From: Pseudomonas fluorescens
GTDB taxonomy: Bacteria > Pseudomonadota > Gammaproteobacteria > Pseudomonadales > Pseudomonadaceae
Assembly (NCBI RefSeq): GCF_000730425.1
Contig: NZ_CP008896.1
Location: 3,534,001-3,598,000, forward strand
DNA length: 64,000 nt
Direction of reading: 5' to 3'
Positions 37,715 to 46,595 of this stretch are shown here, piece after piece. The position numbers were made by a program, and so were the translations under genes. The notes beneath the pieces are model-generated. The model was not told where the DNA came from, did no database searches, and saw only the letters and a program-made list of their open reading frames with translations. Each line of letters opens with the position of its first letter. Position 1 is the first letter of the stretch.

Positions 37715-38050
37715 ATGCATTCAGTCCCAGCCAGCCCCACCACCCGCGTCGATGCCTGGGCCGCGAGCAACAGCCATTGCCAGGCGCGCTACCAGATCCT
37801 CGCCGAAGCCGAGCCTGATGTGCTGTGCCGGATCCTCAATTACTTCGCCTTGCAGTTCCTCGTGCCGCAACAGGTAAACGTGACCCGCGACCATGACCTG
37901 CTGAACATCGACGTGGTGATGGACGACCTGAGCTGGCACCGCGCCCAAGTGATCGGTGAAAAACTTCGTAACCTGATCAGCGTGTGCTCGCTGGAGCTGC
38001 AACCCGTTGAATCCACACGGCTGCAAACCGTACTGGCGGCAGCTCAGTAA
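37715..38050 (+). CDS. Small ACT-like protein
   Basis: 111 residues with no signal peptide. The middle (about 25-97, RYQILAEAEPDVLCRILNYFALQF, DLLNIDVVMDDL, AQVIGEKLRNLISVCSLELQPVE) shows the beta-alpha-beta beta-alpha-beta pattern of ACT domains, like the IlvN/IlvH family. Function unknown. Divergent from the Lrp/AsnC gene across 127 bases, suggesting amino-acid control. Confidence 0.75.
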   Translation: MHSVPASPTTRVDAWAASNSHCQARYQILAEAEPDVLCRILNYFALQFLVPQQVNVTRDHDLLNIDVVMDDLSWHRAQVIGEKLRNLISVCSLELQPVESTRLQTVLAAAQ

Positions 38051-38134
38051 AAGCCGGCAATAACCCTCTGGGCGACAGCGGTCAGGATCGGACTAGCCTT
38101 GGCACCACCGCTTGAAACCGCCCAGGAAACCGCT

Positions 38135-39886
38135 ATGCCCGTAGCGCCAGAACTTCAGGATCGCAAGCTTTGCCTCGACGAACTGCTGCCCGCCCTCACC
38201 GCTCACGGCCTGATCGACACAGCCCTGGCCGAGCGCTTGCGGCGTACCCCGGCCAATGGCTTGCATCCGCTGGAGCTTCTCGCCGGCCAGTCACTGCCCG
38301 ACCCCACACGGCCCGGCATGTCGCTGTCCCTGGAGCGGCTGACGGAGTGGCTCTCCAGTCATGTGGGGCAGCCCTATCTACGCATCGACCCACTGAAGAT
38401 CGATGCAGCGAGCGTGGTACCGCTGATGTCCCACGCCTACGCCCAACGCCACCATATCCTTGCCGTCGCCCTTGATCGCGACAGCGTGACCGTGGCCAGT
38501 GCCGAACCTTACCTGCGTGACTGGGAAGCGGGACTGGCCCATGTGTTGAAGCGTTCGATCAAGCGCGTACTGGCCAACCCCCAGGCGATCCGCAGTTGCA
38601 CCCAGGAGTTCTTCCGTCTGGCCAGGTCGGTCAGCGGGGCCGACCAGACCAACCCCATGGCGCCCCCCGTCGAGCCAATGCTCAACCTCGGTACCGGTGA
38701 TCAGGAGCCTGATGCCAACGACGCGCATATCGTCAACATTGTCGATTGGTTGCTGCAATTTGCCTTTGGCCAGCGCGCCAGCGACATCCATATCGAGCCC
38801 GGCGCCGACCAGGGACGCGTGCGCTTGCGTATCGATGGGTTGCTGAACGATGTCTATCAGTTTCCGCCCCAGGTCACGACCGCCGTGGTCAGCCGCCTGA
38901 AAAGCCTTGGGCGGATGAATGTCGCAGAGAAGCGCAAGCCCCAGGACGGCCGGGTCAAGACCAGGACGCCCACGGGTATCGAAGTGGAGCTGCGCCTTTC
39001 GACCCTGCCCACGGCCTTCGGCGAGAAACTGGTGATGCGGATTTTCGATCCCCAGGTACTGCTCCAGGATTTCCGGCAACTGGGGCTTTCCACCGATGAC
39101 CTGCAGCGCTGGCAGTACATGACCGGCCAGGCCAACGGTATCATTCTGGTCACCGGTCCCACTGGGTCAGGCAAGACCAGCACGCTCTATACCACCCTGC
39201 GGCAACTGGCGGCCCGCACAGTGAACCTGTGCACGGTGGAAGACCCTATCGAGATGGTGGAACCGGCCTTCAACCAGATGCAGGTCCAGCACAATATCGA
39301 CCTGACCTTCGCCAGCGGCATCCGCGCACTGATGCGCCAGGACCCGGACATCATCATGATTGGCGAGATCCGTGACCTGGAAACCGCTGAAATGGCGATC
39401 CAGGCGGCATTGACCGGCCACCTGGTGCTGTCGACCCTGCACACCAACGACGCTCCCAGCGCGGTAAGCCGCTTGCTGGAGCTGGGCATTCCCCATTACC
39501 TGATCAAGGCCACCCTGCTTGGGGTCATGGCCCAGCGCCTGGTTCGGCGATTATGTCCGCAGTGTAAAAGCCCGGTGGTGTTGAACCAGGACGATTGGCA
39601 CAGCGCCACCCAGTCATGTACACCGCCGCCCACCCACGCCTACCGGGCCAATGGTTGCGTGGAGTGCCGGGACAGCGGCTATCACGGGCGCATCGGGGTC
39701 TACGAAATCATGCTGATGAATGACGCAGCCAAGGCCCTGGTCAGCGCCGACACCGACCTGCAGGCATTGCGCCGCGAGGCGCTCAAGGGCGGCATGCACA
39801 GCCTGCGCCTGGCGGGTGCGCACAAGGTGGCTGCGGGGCTGACTACCCTGGAAGAAGTGATACGGGTCACACCGGCGAACGAGTAA
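38135..39886 (+). CDS. Orphan type II secretion/type IV pilus ATPase (GspE/PilB family)
   Basis: 583 residues. N-terminal MshEN-like domain (about 60-160), N2 domain with ASDIHIEP (216-222), Walker A GPTGSGKTS (341-349), Asp box TVEDPIE, Walker B IIMIGEIRD (406-414), His box GHLVLSTLHTND, and a zinc tetracysteine CPQC (474) / CVEC (508). All catalytic parts are intact. No other secretion or pilus gene is nearby. PAO1 has the same solitary ATPase near argA/argE (PA5210, recalled). A start at 38135 follows AGGA. Confidence 0.9.
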   Translation: MPVAPELQDRKLCLDELLPALTAHGLIDTALAERLRRTPANGLHPLELLAGQSLPDPTRPGMSLSLERLTEWLSSHVGQPYLRIDPLKIDAASVVPLMSHAYAQRHHILAVALDRDSVTVASAEPYLRDWEAGLAHVLKRSIKRVLANPQAIRSCTQEFFRLARSVSGADQTNPMAPPVEPMLNLGTGDQEPDANDAHIVNIVDWLLQFAFGQRASDIHIEPGADQGRVRLRIDGLLNDVYQFPPQVTTAVVSRLKSLGRMNVAEKRKPQDGRVKTRTPTGIEVELRLSTLPTAFGEKLVMRIFDPQVLLQDFRQLGLSTDDLQRWQYMTGQANGIILVTGPTGSGKTSTLYTTLRQLAARTVNLCTVEDPIEMVEPAFNQMQVQHNIDLTFASGIRALMRQDPDIIMIGEIRDLETAEMAIQAALTGHLVLSTLHTNDAPSAVSRLLELGIPHYLIKATLLGVMAQRLVRRLCPQCKSPVVLNQDDWHSATQSCTPPPTHAYRANGCVECRDSGYHGRIGVYEIMLMNDAAKALVSADTDLQALRREALKGGMHSLRLAGAHKVAAGLTTLEEVIRVTPANE

Positions 39887-39961
39887 ACCGTTCTTATCTG
39901 CGACAAGCCCGTTACAATCGACAGACTTCGCGTCACCGCCACCACCAGACAAGGAATCGTT

Positions 39962-40882
39962 ATGCAGATCGGAACAGTGCTTCTCCTCTTTGTAGGCTTG
40001 GCCATCGCCATCCTGTTCATGGGCTTCAAGGTCGTACCCCAGGGCTACCAGTGGACAGTGGAGCGCTTCGGCCGCTACACCAATACGCTCAAGCCTGGCC
40101 TGAATATCATCATTCCGGTGATGGACCGTATCGGGCGCAAGATCAACGTGATGGAAAGCGTGCTGGATATTCCACCCCAGGAAGTGATCACCGCCGATAA
40201 CGCCACGGTGCAGATCGACGCGGTGTGCTTCTTCCAGGTGGTGAACACCGCCCAGGCGGCCTACGAGGTCAACAACCTCGAACACGCGATCCGCAACCTG
40301 CTGCAAACCAATATCCGTACGGTGCTCGGCTCCATGGAGCTGGACGCCATGCTCAGCCAGCGCGACGGCATCAACGAGAAGCTGCTGCGCACAGTCGATG
40401 AAGCCACCGCGCCGTGGGGCATCAAGATCACCCGCATCGAGATCAAGGACATCAGCCCGCCAGCCGACCTGATGGCCGCCATGTCCGGCCAGATGAAAGC
40501 CGAACGGATCAAGCGTGCCCAGATCCTCGAAGCCGAAGGCCTGCGTGCCTCCGCCATCCTGACCGCCGAAGGCAAGAAACAGGCGCAGATCCTCGAAGCT
40601 GAAGGTGGTCGCCAGGCCGCATTCCTCGAAGCCGAGGCCCGTGAGCGCCAGGCCGAGGCAGAGGCCCGCGCCACACAAGTGGTATCGGAAGCGATTGCCA
40701 CGGGCAATGTGCAAGCCATCAACTACTTTGTTGCGCAGAAATACATCGATGCCCTGGGCAAGCTGGCCTCGGCCAACAACAGCAAAGTGATCCTGATGCC
40801 GCTGGAAGCCAGCCAGGTCATCGGCGCAGTGGGCGGCATCGGCGAAATCGTCAAGGCCACCTTCGACAACAAGAAAGCCTGA
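39962..40882 (+). CDS. SPFH/band-7 membrane protein QmcA-like
   Basis: 306 residues: one N-terminal membrane segment (about 4-22), then an SPFH domain ([31 protein letters not shown]) and a long charged coiled coil (about 180-245, [32 protein letters not shown]). Paraslipin group, forming large ring assemblies on the membrane. Co-transcribed with the NfeD protein 10 bases downstream. Confidence 0.92.
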   Translation: MQIGTVLLLFVGLAIAILFMGFKVVPQGYQWTVERFGRYTNTLKPGLNIIIPVMDRIGRKINVMESVLDIPPQEVITADNATVQIDAVCFFQVVNTAQAAYEVNNLEHAIRNLLQTNIRTVLGSMELDAMLSQRDGINEKLLRTVDEATAPWGIKITRIEIKDISPPADLMAAMSGQMKAERIKRAQILEAEGLRASAILTAEGKKQAQILEAEGGRQAAFLEAEARERQAEAEARATQVVSEAIATGNVQAINYFVAQKYIDALGKLASANNSKVILMPLEASQVIGAVGGIGEIVKATFDNKKA

Positions 40883-40892
40883 GGCTCGCGCC

Positions 40893-41339
40893 ATGTGGGA
40901 GTTCCTGCAACACCTGTCTTTCTGGGATTGGCTGGCGCTGGGCACGGTACTGCTGATTCTCGAAGTGTTTGGTGCCGGCGGTTATCTGTTGTGGATGGGC
41001 ATCGCGGCGGCGGCCGTTGGCGTGCTCAAGTTCCTGATCCCGGGGCTTGGACTGGAGCTGCAACTGCTACTGTTTGCGATGCTGTCCATCCTGACGGCGG
41101 TGTACTGGTGGAAACGCCAGCGCAGCAGCGCCAAGGCCAGCGATCAGCCTGGGCTGAACATGCGCGGTTCGGAGCTGGTTGGCCGCACCTTTGTGGTACA
41201 CCAGGCCATTATCGACGGCCGGGGCAAGATCAAGGTCGGCGACGGGGTGTGGATGGTGACAGGCCCTGATATGCCTGTAGGCACTCAAGTCCGGGTGATT
41301 GGCCAGGATGGCGTGATTTTACGCGTTGAAACTGTTTAG
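40893..41339 (+). CDS. NfeD family membrane protein (YbbJ-like)
   Basis: 148 residues: three or so membrane segments (about 14-75) and a C-terminal OB-fold (about 85-148, MRGSELVGRTFVVHQAIIDGRGKIKVGDGVWMV). NfeD proteins accompany SPFH partners such as QmcA. Confidence 0.9.
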   Translation: MWEFLQHLSFWDWLALGTVLLILEVFGAGGYLLWMGIAAAAVGVLKFLIPGLGLELQLLLFAMLSILTAVYWWKRQRSSAKASDQPGLNMRGSELVGRTFVVHQAIIDGRGKIKVGDGVWMVTGPDMPVGTQVRVIGQDGVILRVETV

Positions 41340-41408
41340 TCAGCCATGGAACTCGATCGGGTTATCTACAATCAAACTGTTCAGATAACCCAGTCGGAGT
41401 CACCCATC

Positions 41409-41726
41409 ATGCGTCTCAAATATGCTGTCGCCACACTTGCCCTGCTGTCCCTTCCTGTTGGTTCAGCGATGGCCGACAGTTTCTGGCGTAATGTCATTTC
41501 ATCGGGCGCCACCACCGGCTCGACCTACCTGACCTTCAAGGACCACAAGCTGGTCGTCGCCGCCCAGGACGACGCCGGCAGCTTTGTTGCCAGCGACGGC
41601 GGCATCCGTGGCCCTTACCTGGAAGCCGCCATGCAGAAAGTACGTGCGGACAACCCAGGCCTGAAGGCCACTGACATGGAGCTGGCCAACGCCATCCTGG
41701 CGAAGAACGCCATCGCCGCCGAGTGA
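41409..41726 (+). CDS. Secreted DUF2388 domain protein
   Basis: 105 residues, signal peptide ends SAMA, then SFWRNVISSGATTGSTYLTFKDHKLVVAAQDDAGSFVASDGG, the DUF2388 block, typical of several small pseudomonad paralogues. Function unknown; periplasmic. GGAG lies about 10 bases upstream of the ATG at 41409. Confidence 0.85.
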   Translation: MRLKYAVATLALLSLPVGSAMADSFWRNVISSGATTGSTYLTFKDHKLVVAAQDDAGSFVASDGGIRGPYLEAAMQKVRADNPGLKATDMELANAILAKNAIAAE

Positions 41727-41740
41727 CAACCGGCACAAGA

Positions 41741-41768
41741 AAGCCGCTTTTGAAGCGGCTTTTTTTTG
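41741..41768 (+). terminator. Rho-independent terminator of the DUF2388 gene
   Basis: AAGCCGCTT-TTG-AAGCGGCTT followed by seven T. Confidence 0.95.
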
Positions 41769-41888
41769 CCTGTTGTTCGACGATTCATTCACGGATGACA
41801 GGCTATATTCAGTCACCCCATGCGACGATGCCGGGGTTGATTTGAGCTTTTATTCTTAGTTCTTCTTAAAACGGATGCCTTCAACGTC

Positions 41889-43028
41889 ATGAGCCAACTG
41901 CCTTTTCTGCCGTTTTCAAAACCTACCATTGATGAAGCCACCATTGCGGCAGTCGGTGATGTGTTGCGCTCCGGCTGGATCACCAGCGGGCCCAAGGTGC
42001 AGGCGTTCGAAGCGCAATTGTCACAATACTTTGGCGGTAGGCCGGTGCGCACCTTCAACTCCGGCACCTGCACCATGGAAATTGCCTTGCGCATTGCCGG
42101 CGTCGGGCCGGGGGATGAAGTGATCACCACGCCGATTTCCTGGGTGGCAACGGCCAACGTGATTCTGGAGGTAGGCGCCACGCCGGTGTTTGTCGATATC
42201 GATCCAGTCACACGCAATATCGATCTGACTCAATTGGAAGCGGCGATCACACCGCGCACCAAGGCAATCATCCCGGTGTACCTGGCTGGCCTGCCACTGG
42301 ACATGCCGATGCTTTACGCACTGGCCAACAAATACGGGTTGCGGATTATCGAGGATGCCGCCCAGGCGTTGGGTTCCAGTTGGGATGGCCAGCGTATTGG
42401 TGCCACCGGGGATTTTGTCTCGTTCAGTTTTCAGGCGAACAAGAACATCACCTGTTCCGAAGGCGGCTGCCTGGTATTGAACAATGCCGAAGAAGCGCGC
42501 CTGGCGGAAAAGTACCGCCTGCAAGGCGTGACCCGTAGCGGGTTCGATGGCCTGGACGTGGATGTGCTGGGCGGCAAGTTCAACATGACCGATATCGCCG
42601 CCGCCATCGGCCTGGGCCAGTTTGCCCATATCGAGCAGATCACAGCCCATCGCCAGGCCCTAGCCCGGCATTACTTCGAGTGTTTCGGCAGCGATTTCGA
42701 GGCAACGTACGGCGCGCAACTGCCACCAGCAGACTTTGAAAACAGCAACTGGCATCTATTCCAACTAGTACTGCCTGAGCGTTCGGATGGCCTGCCAGCC
42801 CGCGCCACCTTCATGGAGCAGATGCAAGCCCAGGGCGTGGGCATTGGCTATCACTACCCGCCAATCCACCTGCTGAGCCTATATCGGGCGCAGGGATTCA
42901 AGGAAGGCATGTTCCCGGTAGCGGAAAGTGTTGGGCGCTTGATTGTGTCGTTGCCGATGTTTACGGCGATGACCAAGGGAGATGTGGAGCGGGCCGTCGC
43001 AGCAGTGAAGCAGGCGCTCAAGCCCTGA
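41889..43028 (+). CDS. DegT/DnrJ/EryC1/StrS family aminotransferase
   Basis: 379 residues, PLP aminotransferase of the sugar aminotransferase type. Lys185 in FQANKNITCSEGG binds PLP; Asp156 in IIEDAAQALGS and Gln, FNSGTCTMEIAL and GGKFNMTDIAAAIGLGQ fit. Usually acts on keto-sugar nucleotides (ArnB/WecE-like). No nucleotide-sugar gene is nearby, so substrate is unknown. A poor ribosome site and independent position suggest a stand-alone transcript. Confidence 0.9.
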   Translation: MSQLPFLPFSKPTIDEATIAAVGDVLRSGWITSGPKVQAFEAQLSQYFGGRPVRTFNSGTCTMEIALRIAGVGPGDEVITTPISWVATANVILEVGATPVFVDIDPVTRNIDLTQLEAAITPRTKAIIPVYLAGLPLDMPMLYALANKYGLRIIEDAAQALGSSWDGQRIGATGDFVSFSFQANKNITCSEGGCLVLNNAEEARLAEKYRLQGVTRSGFDGLDVDVLGGKFNMTDIAAAIGLGQFAHIEQITAHRQALARHYFECFGSDFEATYGAQLPPADFENSNWHLFQLVLPERSDGLPARATFMEQMQAQGVGIGYHYPPIHLLSLYRAQGFKEGMFPVAESVGRLIVSLPMFTAMTKGDVERAVAAVKQALKP

Positions 43029-43032
43029 CGGT

Positions 43033-43116
43033 TGTAGGAGCCGGCTTGCCGGCGAGGGCGATCACAAGATCGCCACCCGGCTTGAAGGCCTCATCGCCGG
43101 CAAGCCGGCTCCTACA
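43033..43116. repeat. REP doublet, CCGGCTTGCCGGCG class
   Basis: TGTAGGAGCCGGCTTGCCGG and inverted copy between the convergent DegT and gcvH genes. Confidence 0.88.
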
Positions 43117-43126
43117 GGGGGCGGTG

Positions 43127-43510
43127 TTATTCGCCGATGGCAGCTTTGTAGCCAGCGGCATCCAGCAGCTTTTCCAGATCGGCGGCATTGCTTGGCTTGA
43201 CCTTGAAGATCCAGGCCTCGTACGGCTTTTCATTGAGCGACTCAGGGGCATCGGCCAACGCCTCGTTGACCGCAATCACTTCGCCCGAAACTGGCGAGTA
43301 AATATCCGAAGCAGCCTTCACCGACTCTACTACGCCCGCAGCGTCGCCCGCGGCGAACACCTTGCCCACTTCAGCCAACTCAACGAAAACCACATCACCC
43401 AACGCTTCCTGGGCATGATCGGAGATCCCGACGGTCACGGTGCCATCCGCTTCCAGGCGTGCCCATTCGTGGCTTTCGGCAAAACGCAGTGCGGCAGGGA
43501 TATCGCTCAT
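43127..43510 (-). CDS. gcvH: Glycine cleavage system H protein
   Basis: 127 residues. Lipoyl-lysine Lys65 in [19 protein letters not shown]. Carries the aminomethyl group between GcvP and GcvT. The ATG at 43510 follows GAGGA. About 53 bases after gcvT; no gcvP is adjacent. Confidence 0.95.
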   Translation of the reverse strand: MSDIPAALRFAESHEWARLEADGTVTVGISDHAQEALGDVVFVELAEVGKVFAAGDAAGVVESVKAASDIYSPVSGEVIAVNEALADAPESLNEKPYEAWIFKVKPSNAADLEKLLDAAGYKAAIGE

Positions 43511-43562
43511 AGTCTGTGTCCTCAAAAAGAAATGTCAGCGGCCATCGGCCCGCCGGAAAAGA

Positions 43563-44645
43563 TTAGATCAAGGTTTTGCCATGGCGCACAAAGGTCGGCT
43601 TGACCACTCGTACCGGGTACCACTTGCCGCGAATCTCGACTTCAGCACGGTCAGCGGTGGCCATCGGTACACGCGCCAGGGCAATGGATTTACTCAGCGT
43701 AGGAGAGAAACTACCACTGGTGATCTCTCCTTCGCCAACATCGGCGATACGCACCACTTGATGAGCGCGTAAAACTCCACGTTCTTCCAGCACCAGGCCC
43801 ACCAGTTTGAGCTTCACGCCAGCCGCCCGCTCGGCTTCCAGGGCGGCGCGGCCAATGAAGTCGCGGCTGGCGGGTTCCCAGGCAATGCTCCATGCCATAT
43901 TGGCAGCCAAAGGTGACACATTCAGATGAATATCCTGGCCGTAGAGGTTCATGCCGGCCTCAAGGCGCAAGGTGTCACGCGCGCCGAGACCAATGGGCGA
44001 GATGCCCGCGCCCACCAGGTCGTTGAAAAAACCTGGCGCCTGGTCGGCGGGCAGGACGATTTCCAAGCCATCTTCGCCGGTATAACCCGTACGGGCGATA
44101 AACCAGTCGCCGTCGGCCCTGCCTTCGAAAGGCTTGAGCTGGTGGATCAAGGTGGCGCGGGACTGGGTGACCAACTCGGCAATCTTGTGCCGGGCCTGGG
44201 GCCCCTGGATGGCCAGCATCGCCAGGTCCGGGCGTTCGCGCATCATCACCTGGTAGCTGCCCAAATGGGCCTGCATCCAGGCGATGTCCTGGTCGCGAGT
44301 GGCCGCATTGACCACCAGTCGGTAACCGTCGTCGGCACGATAGACGATCATGTCATCCACCACGCCGCCCTGCTCGTTGAGCATGGCGCTATACAACGCA
44401 TGGCCGCAGCCATGCAAACGATCGACATCATTGGCCAGCAGATACTGCAGCCACTCCCTGGCCTGGCGGCCCGAGATATCGATCACGGTCATATGGGAAA
44501 CATCAAACACCCCGCAGTCCCGGCGCACCTGATGGTGCTCCTCGACTTGCGAGCCGTAGTGCAGAGGCATATCCCAACCGCCAAAATCGACCATTTTCGC
44601 GCCAAGGGCGAGATGCAGGTCATACAGAGGCGTACGCTGTCCCAT
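43563..44645 (-). CDS. gcvT: Aminomethyltransferase (glycine cleavage T protein)
   Basis: 360 residues, GCV_T fold. Starts MGQRTPLYDLHLALGAKMVDFGGWDMPLHYGSQVEEH, with SRTGYTGEDG-like folate site (ARTGYTGEDGLEI) and the C-terminal barrel ending VRVVKPTFVRHG. Transfers the one-carbon unit to tetrahydrofolate. GGAGAAACCC precedes the ATG. Confidence 0.95.
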   Translation of the reverse strand: MGQRTPLYDLHLALGAKMVDFGGWDMPLHYGSQVEEHHQVRRDCGVFDVSHMTVIDISGRQAREWLQYLLANDVDRLHGCGHALYSAMLNEQGGVVDDMIVYRADDGYRLVVNAATRDQDIAWMQAHLGSYQVMMRERPDLAMLAIQGPQARHKIAELVTQSRATLIHQLKPFEGRADGDWFIARTGYTGEDGLEIVLPADQAPGFFNDLVGAGISPIGLGARDTLRLEAGMNLYGQDIHLNVSPLAANMAWSIAWEPASRDFIGRAALEAERAAGVKLKLVGLVLEERGVLRAHQVVRIADVGEGEITSGSFSPTLSKSIALARVPMATADRAEVEIRGKWYPVRVVKPTFVRHGKTLI

Positions 44646-44801
44646 GGGTTTCTCCTTCCGGGCGTGGCGAAGGTGCGGGCAATGGCGATTCGGGCTACAC
44701 ACCTTGAAATAAAAGGCCTGCAGCCACAATCAACCACCCTGCCCAAAAGACGGGCCGCACCGAATGCCGCGCATTGTAGCCTCAAGCCGTAGGACTGGCA
44801 C

Positions 44802-46418
44802 CTAACCGATTCGTCGGGCGGAGCGTCGTATCAAGCCAATGACCGGCAACAGGCCGACCAGTACCAGGGTTAATGCCGGCAAGGAAGCACGCGCCCACTC
44901 GCCTTCGCTGGTCATCTCAAAAATGCGTACCGCCAGCGTATCCCAGCCGAATGGGCGCATCAGCAGGGTCGCGGGCATTTCCTTGAGTACATCGACAAAC
45001 ACCAGCAGCGCTGCACTCAAGGTGCCGGGCAGCAAAAGCGGCAGATACACTTTGCAAAACAGTCGTGGCCCACTGACGCCCAGGCTGCGTGCCGCTTCCG
45101 GTAAAGACGGGCGGATGCGTGCCAGGCTATTTTCCAGTGGACCATAAGCCACGGCCAGGAAGCGCACCAAATAGGCCATCACCAGGGCCGACAGGCTGCC
45201 CAGCAGCAACGGTTTGCCTGCGCCTCCCAGCCAACTGGAAACCGGGATCACCAACTCGCGGTCCAGATAGCTGAACGCCAACATGATCGACACGGCCAAT
45301 ACCGAGCCCGGCAAGGCATAGCCCAGGTTACCCAGGCTCACCCCGGAGCGGATGGCCCGGGTCGGCGCCAGGCGGTTGGCGAACGCCAGCAGCAACGCCA
45401 CGCTGACGGTAATCAGCGCCGCCATACCGCCCAGGTAGAGGGTATGCACAATCAGCCCGGCGTAGCGCTCGTCGAGGTCCAGGCGCCCGCGCTGCCAGAA
45501 CCAAACCACCAATTGAATCATCGGGATAACAAAGGCACAGGCAAACACCAGGGCACACCAGCCGGTCGCGGCGGCGGCCTTGAAGCCATGCAGGTGATAG
45601 AGCGCCTTGCCCCGCGGGCGTTCGTTGCTTGGGCGGCTGGCGCCACGGGCACGACGCTCGCCGTAGAGCACCAACATCACCACCAACAGCAACAGGCTCG
45701 CCAGTTGCGCGGCGCTGGACAGGCTGAAAAAGCCATACCAGGTCTTGTAGATGGCGGTGGTAAAGGTGTCGAAGTTAAAGACCGACACCGCGCCGAAGTC
45801 CGCCAGGGTTTCCATCAGCGCCAGGGCCACGCCAGCGCCAATGGCCGGTCGCGCCATGGGCAAGGCCACCCGCCAGAACGCCTGCCAGGGCGATTGACCC
45901 AGCACCCGCGCAGCTTCCATCAGCCCCTTGCCCTGGGCCAGAAAGGCAGTGCGCGCCAGCAGGTAGACGTAGGGATAGAACACCAGCACCAGCACGATGA
46001 TCACGCCGCTGGTGGAACGTACCCGGGGCAGGCGCAGCCCTGTGCCGAACCACTCGCGCAGCAGGGTTTGTACCGGCCCGGAGAAGTCCAGCAGGCCGAC
46101 GAAGACAAATGCCAGAACATAGGCCGGAATGGCAAACGGCAGCATCAGCGCCCAGTCCAGCCAGCGCCGGCCGGGGAACTCACAGAGGCTGGTCAGCCAG
46201 GCCAGGCTCACGCCCAGCACTGTTACGCCAACCCCGACACCCAGCACCAGGGTCAAGGTGTTGCGCAGCAGACGCGGCATCTGGGTGTCCCACAGGTGCG
46301 ACCAGATTTGCGTGTCGATACTTTGCCAGGACAGCAACAGGACACTCAGCGGCAGCAGCACCAGGGCGGCGACCGTGAAAACCGGCAGGTACCAGCGGCG
46401 TTGGGCGGGGTGGGCCAA
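44802..46418 (-). CDS. Ferric iron ABC transporter permease (FbpB type)
   Basis: About 538 residues, two fused permease halves, each with an EAA loop: MEAARVLGQSPWQAFWRVALP and LPEAARSLGVSGPRLFCKVYLPLLLP; about 12 membrane segments. A TTG at 46418 with GAG 7 bases upstream gives LAHPAQRRWYLPVF, a sensible start. The frame reaches 46496 but those residues (ASRASPLPHW) are a translated REP element and not real. The ATPase gene is not adjacent. Confidence 0.9.
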   Translation of the reverse strand: MAHPAQRRWYLPVFTVAALVLLPLSVLLLSWQSIDTQIWSHLWDTQMPRLLRNTLTLVLGVGVGVTVLGVSLAWLTSLCEFPGRRWLDWALMLPFAIPAYVLAFVFVGLLDFSGPVQTLLREWFGTGLRLPRVRSTSGVIIVLVLVFYPYVYLLARTAFLAQGKGLMEAARVLGQSPWQAFWRVALPMARPAIGAGVALALMETLADFGAVSVFNFDTFTTAIYKTWYGFFSLSSAAQLASLLLLVVMLVLYGERRARGASRPSNERPRGKALYHLHGFKAAAATGWCALVFACAFVIPMIQLVVWFWQRGRLDLDERYAGLIVHTLYLGGMAALITVSVALLLAFANRLAPTRAIRSGVSLGNLGYALPGSVLAVSIMLAFSYLDRELVIPVSSWLGGAGKPLLLGSLSALVMAYLVRFLAVAYGPLENSLARIRPSLPEAARSLGVSGPRLFCKVYLPLLLPGTLSAALLVFVDVLKEMPATLLMRPFGWDTLAVRIFEMTSEGEWARASLPALTLVLVGLLPVIGLIRRSARRIG

Positions 46419-46464
46419 GGACGAACTCTCAGGCTGTGGGGGTCTTGAAAGGGCCGCAAACCAA

Positions 46465-46551
46465 TGTGGGAGCGGGCTTGCCCGCGATGCAGGCACCTCG
46501 GTTTATCATCAATACCGAGGTGATGCTATCGCGGGCAAGCCCGCTCCCACA
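46465..46551. repeat. REP doublet, GCGGGCTTGCCCGCG class
   Basis: TGTGGGAGCGGGCTTGCCCG and inverted copy with central CACCTCGGTTTATC...ACCGAGGTG (8-base perfect inner stem). It lies inside the fbpA-fbpB operon. Confidence 0.9.
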
Positions 46552-46595
46552 AAAACCTGCTCCTACCTATGATTTGCGGTGTTTTTAAACCCGCA

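Noticed and set aside
38099..38116. Possible sigma-54 promoter (TGGCAC...CTTGA) ahead of the GspE-like gene
   Set aside because: The GG to GC spacing is one base too long for sigma-54 and the C of the -12 element is missing.
44646..44801. Glycine riboswitch upstream of gcvT
   Set aside because: The gap lacks the conserved aptamer blocks and is too short for the usual tandem form.
46419..46496. N-terminal extension of the ferric permease
   Set aside because: The added residues are translated REP sequence.
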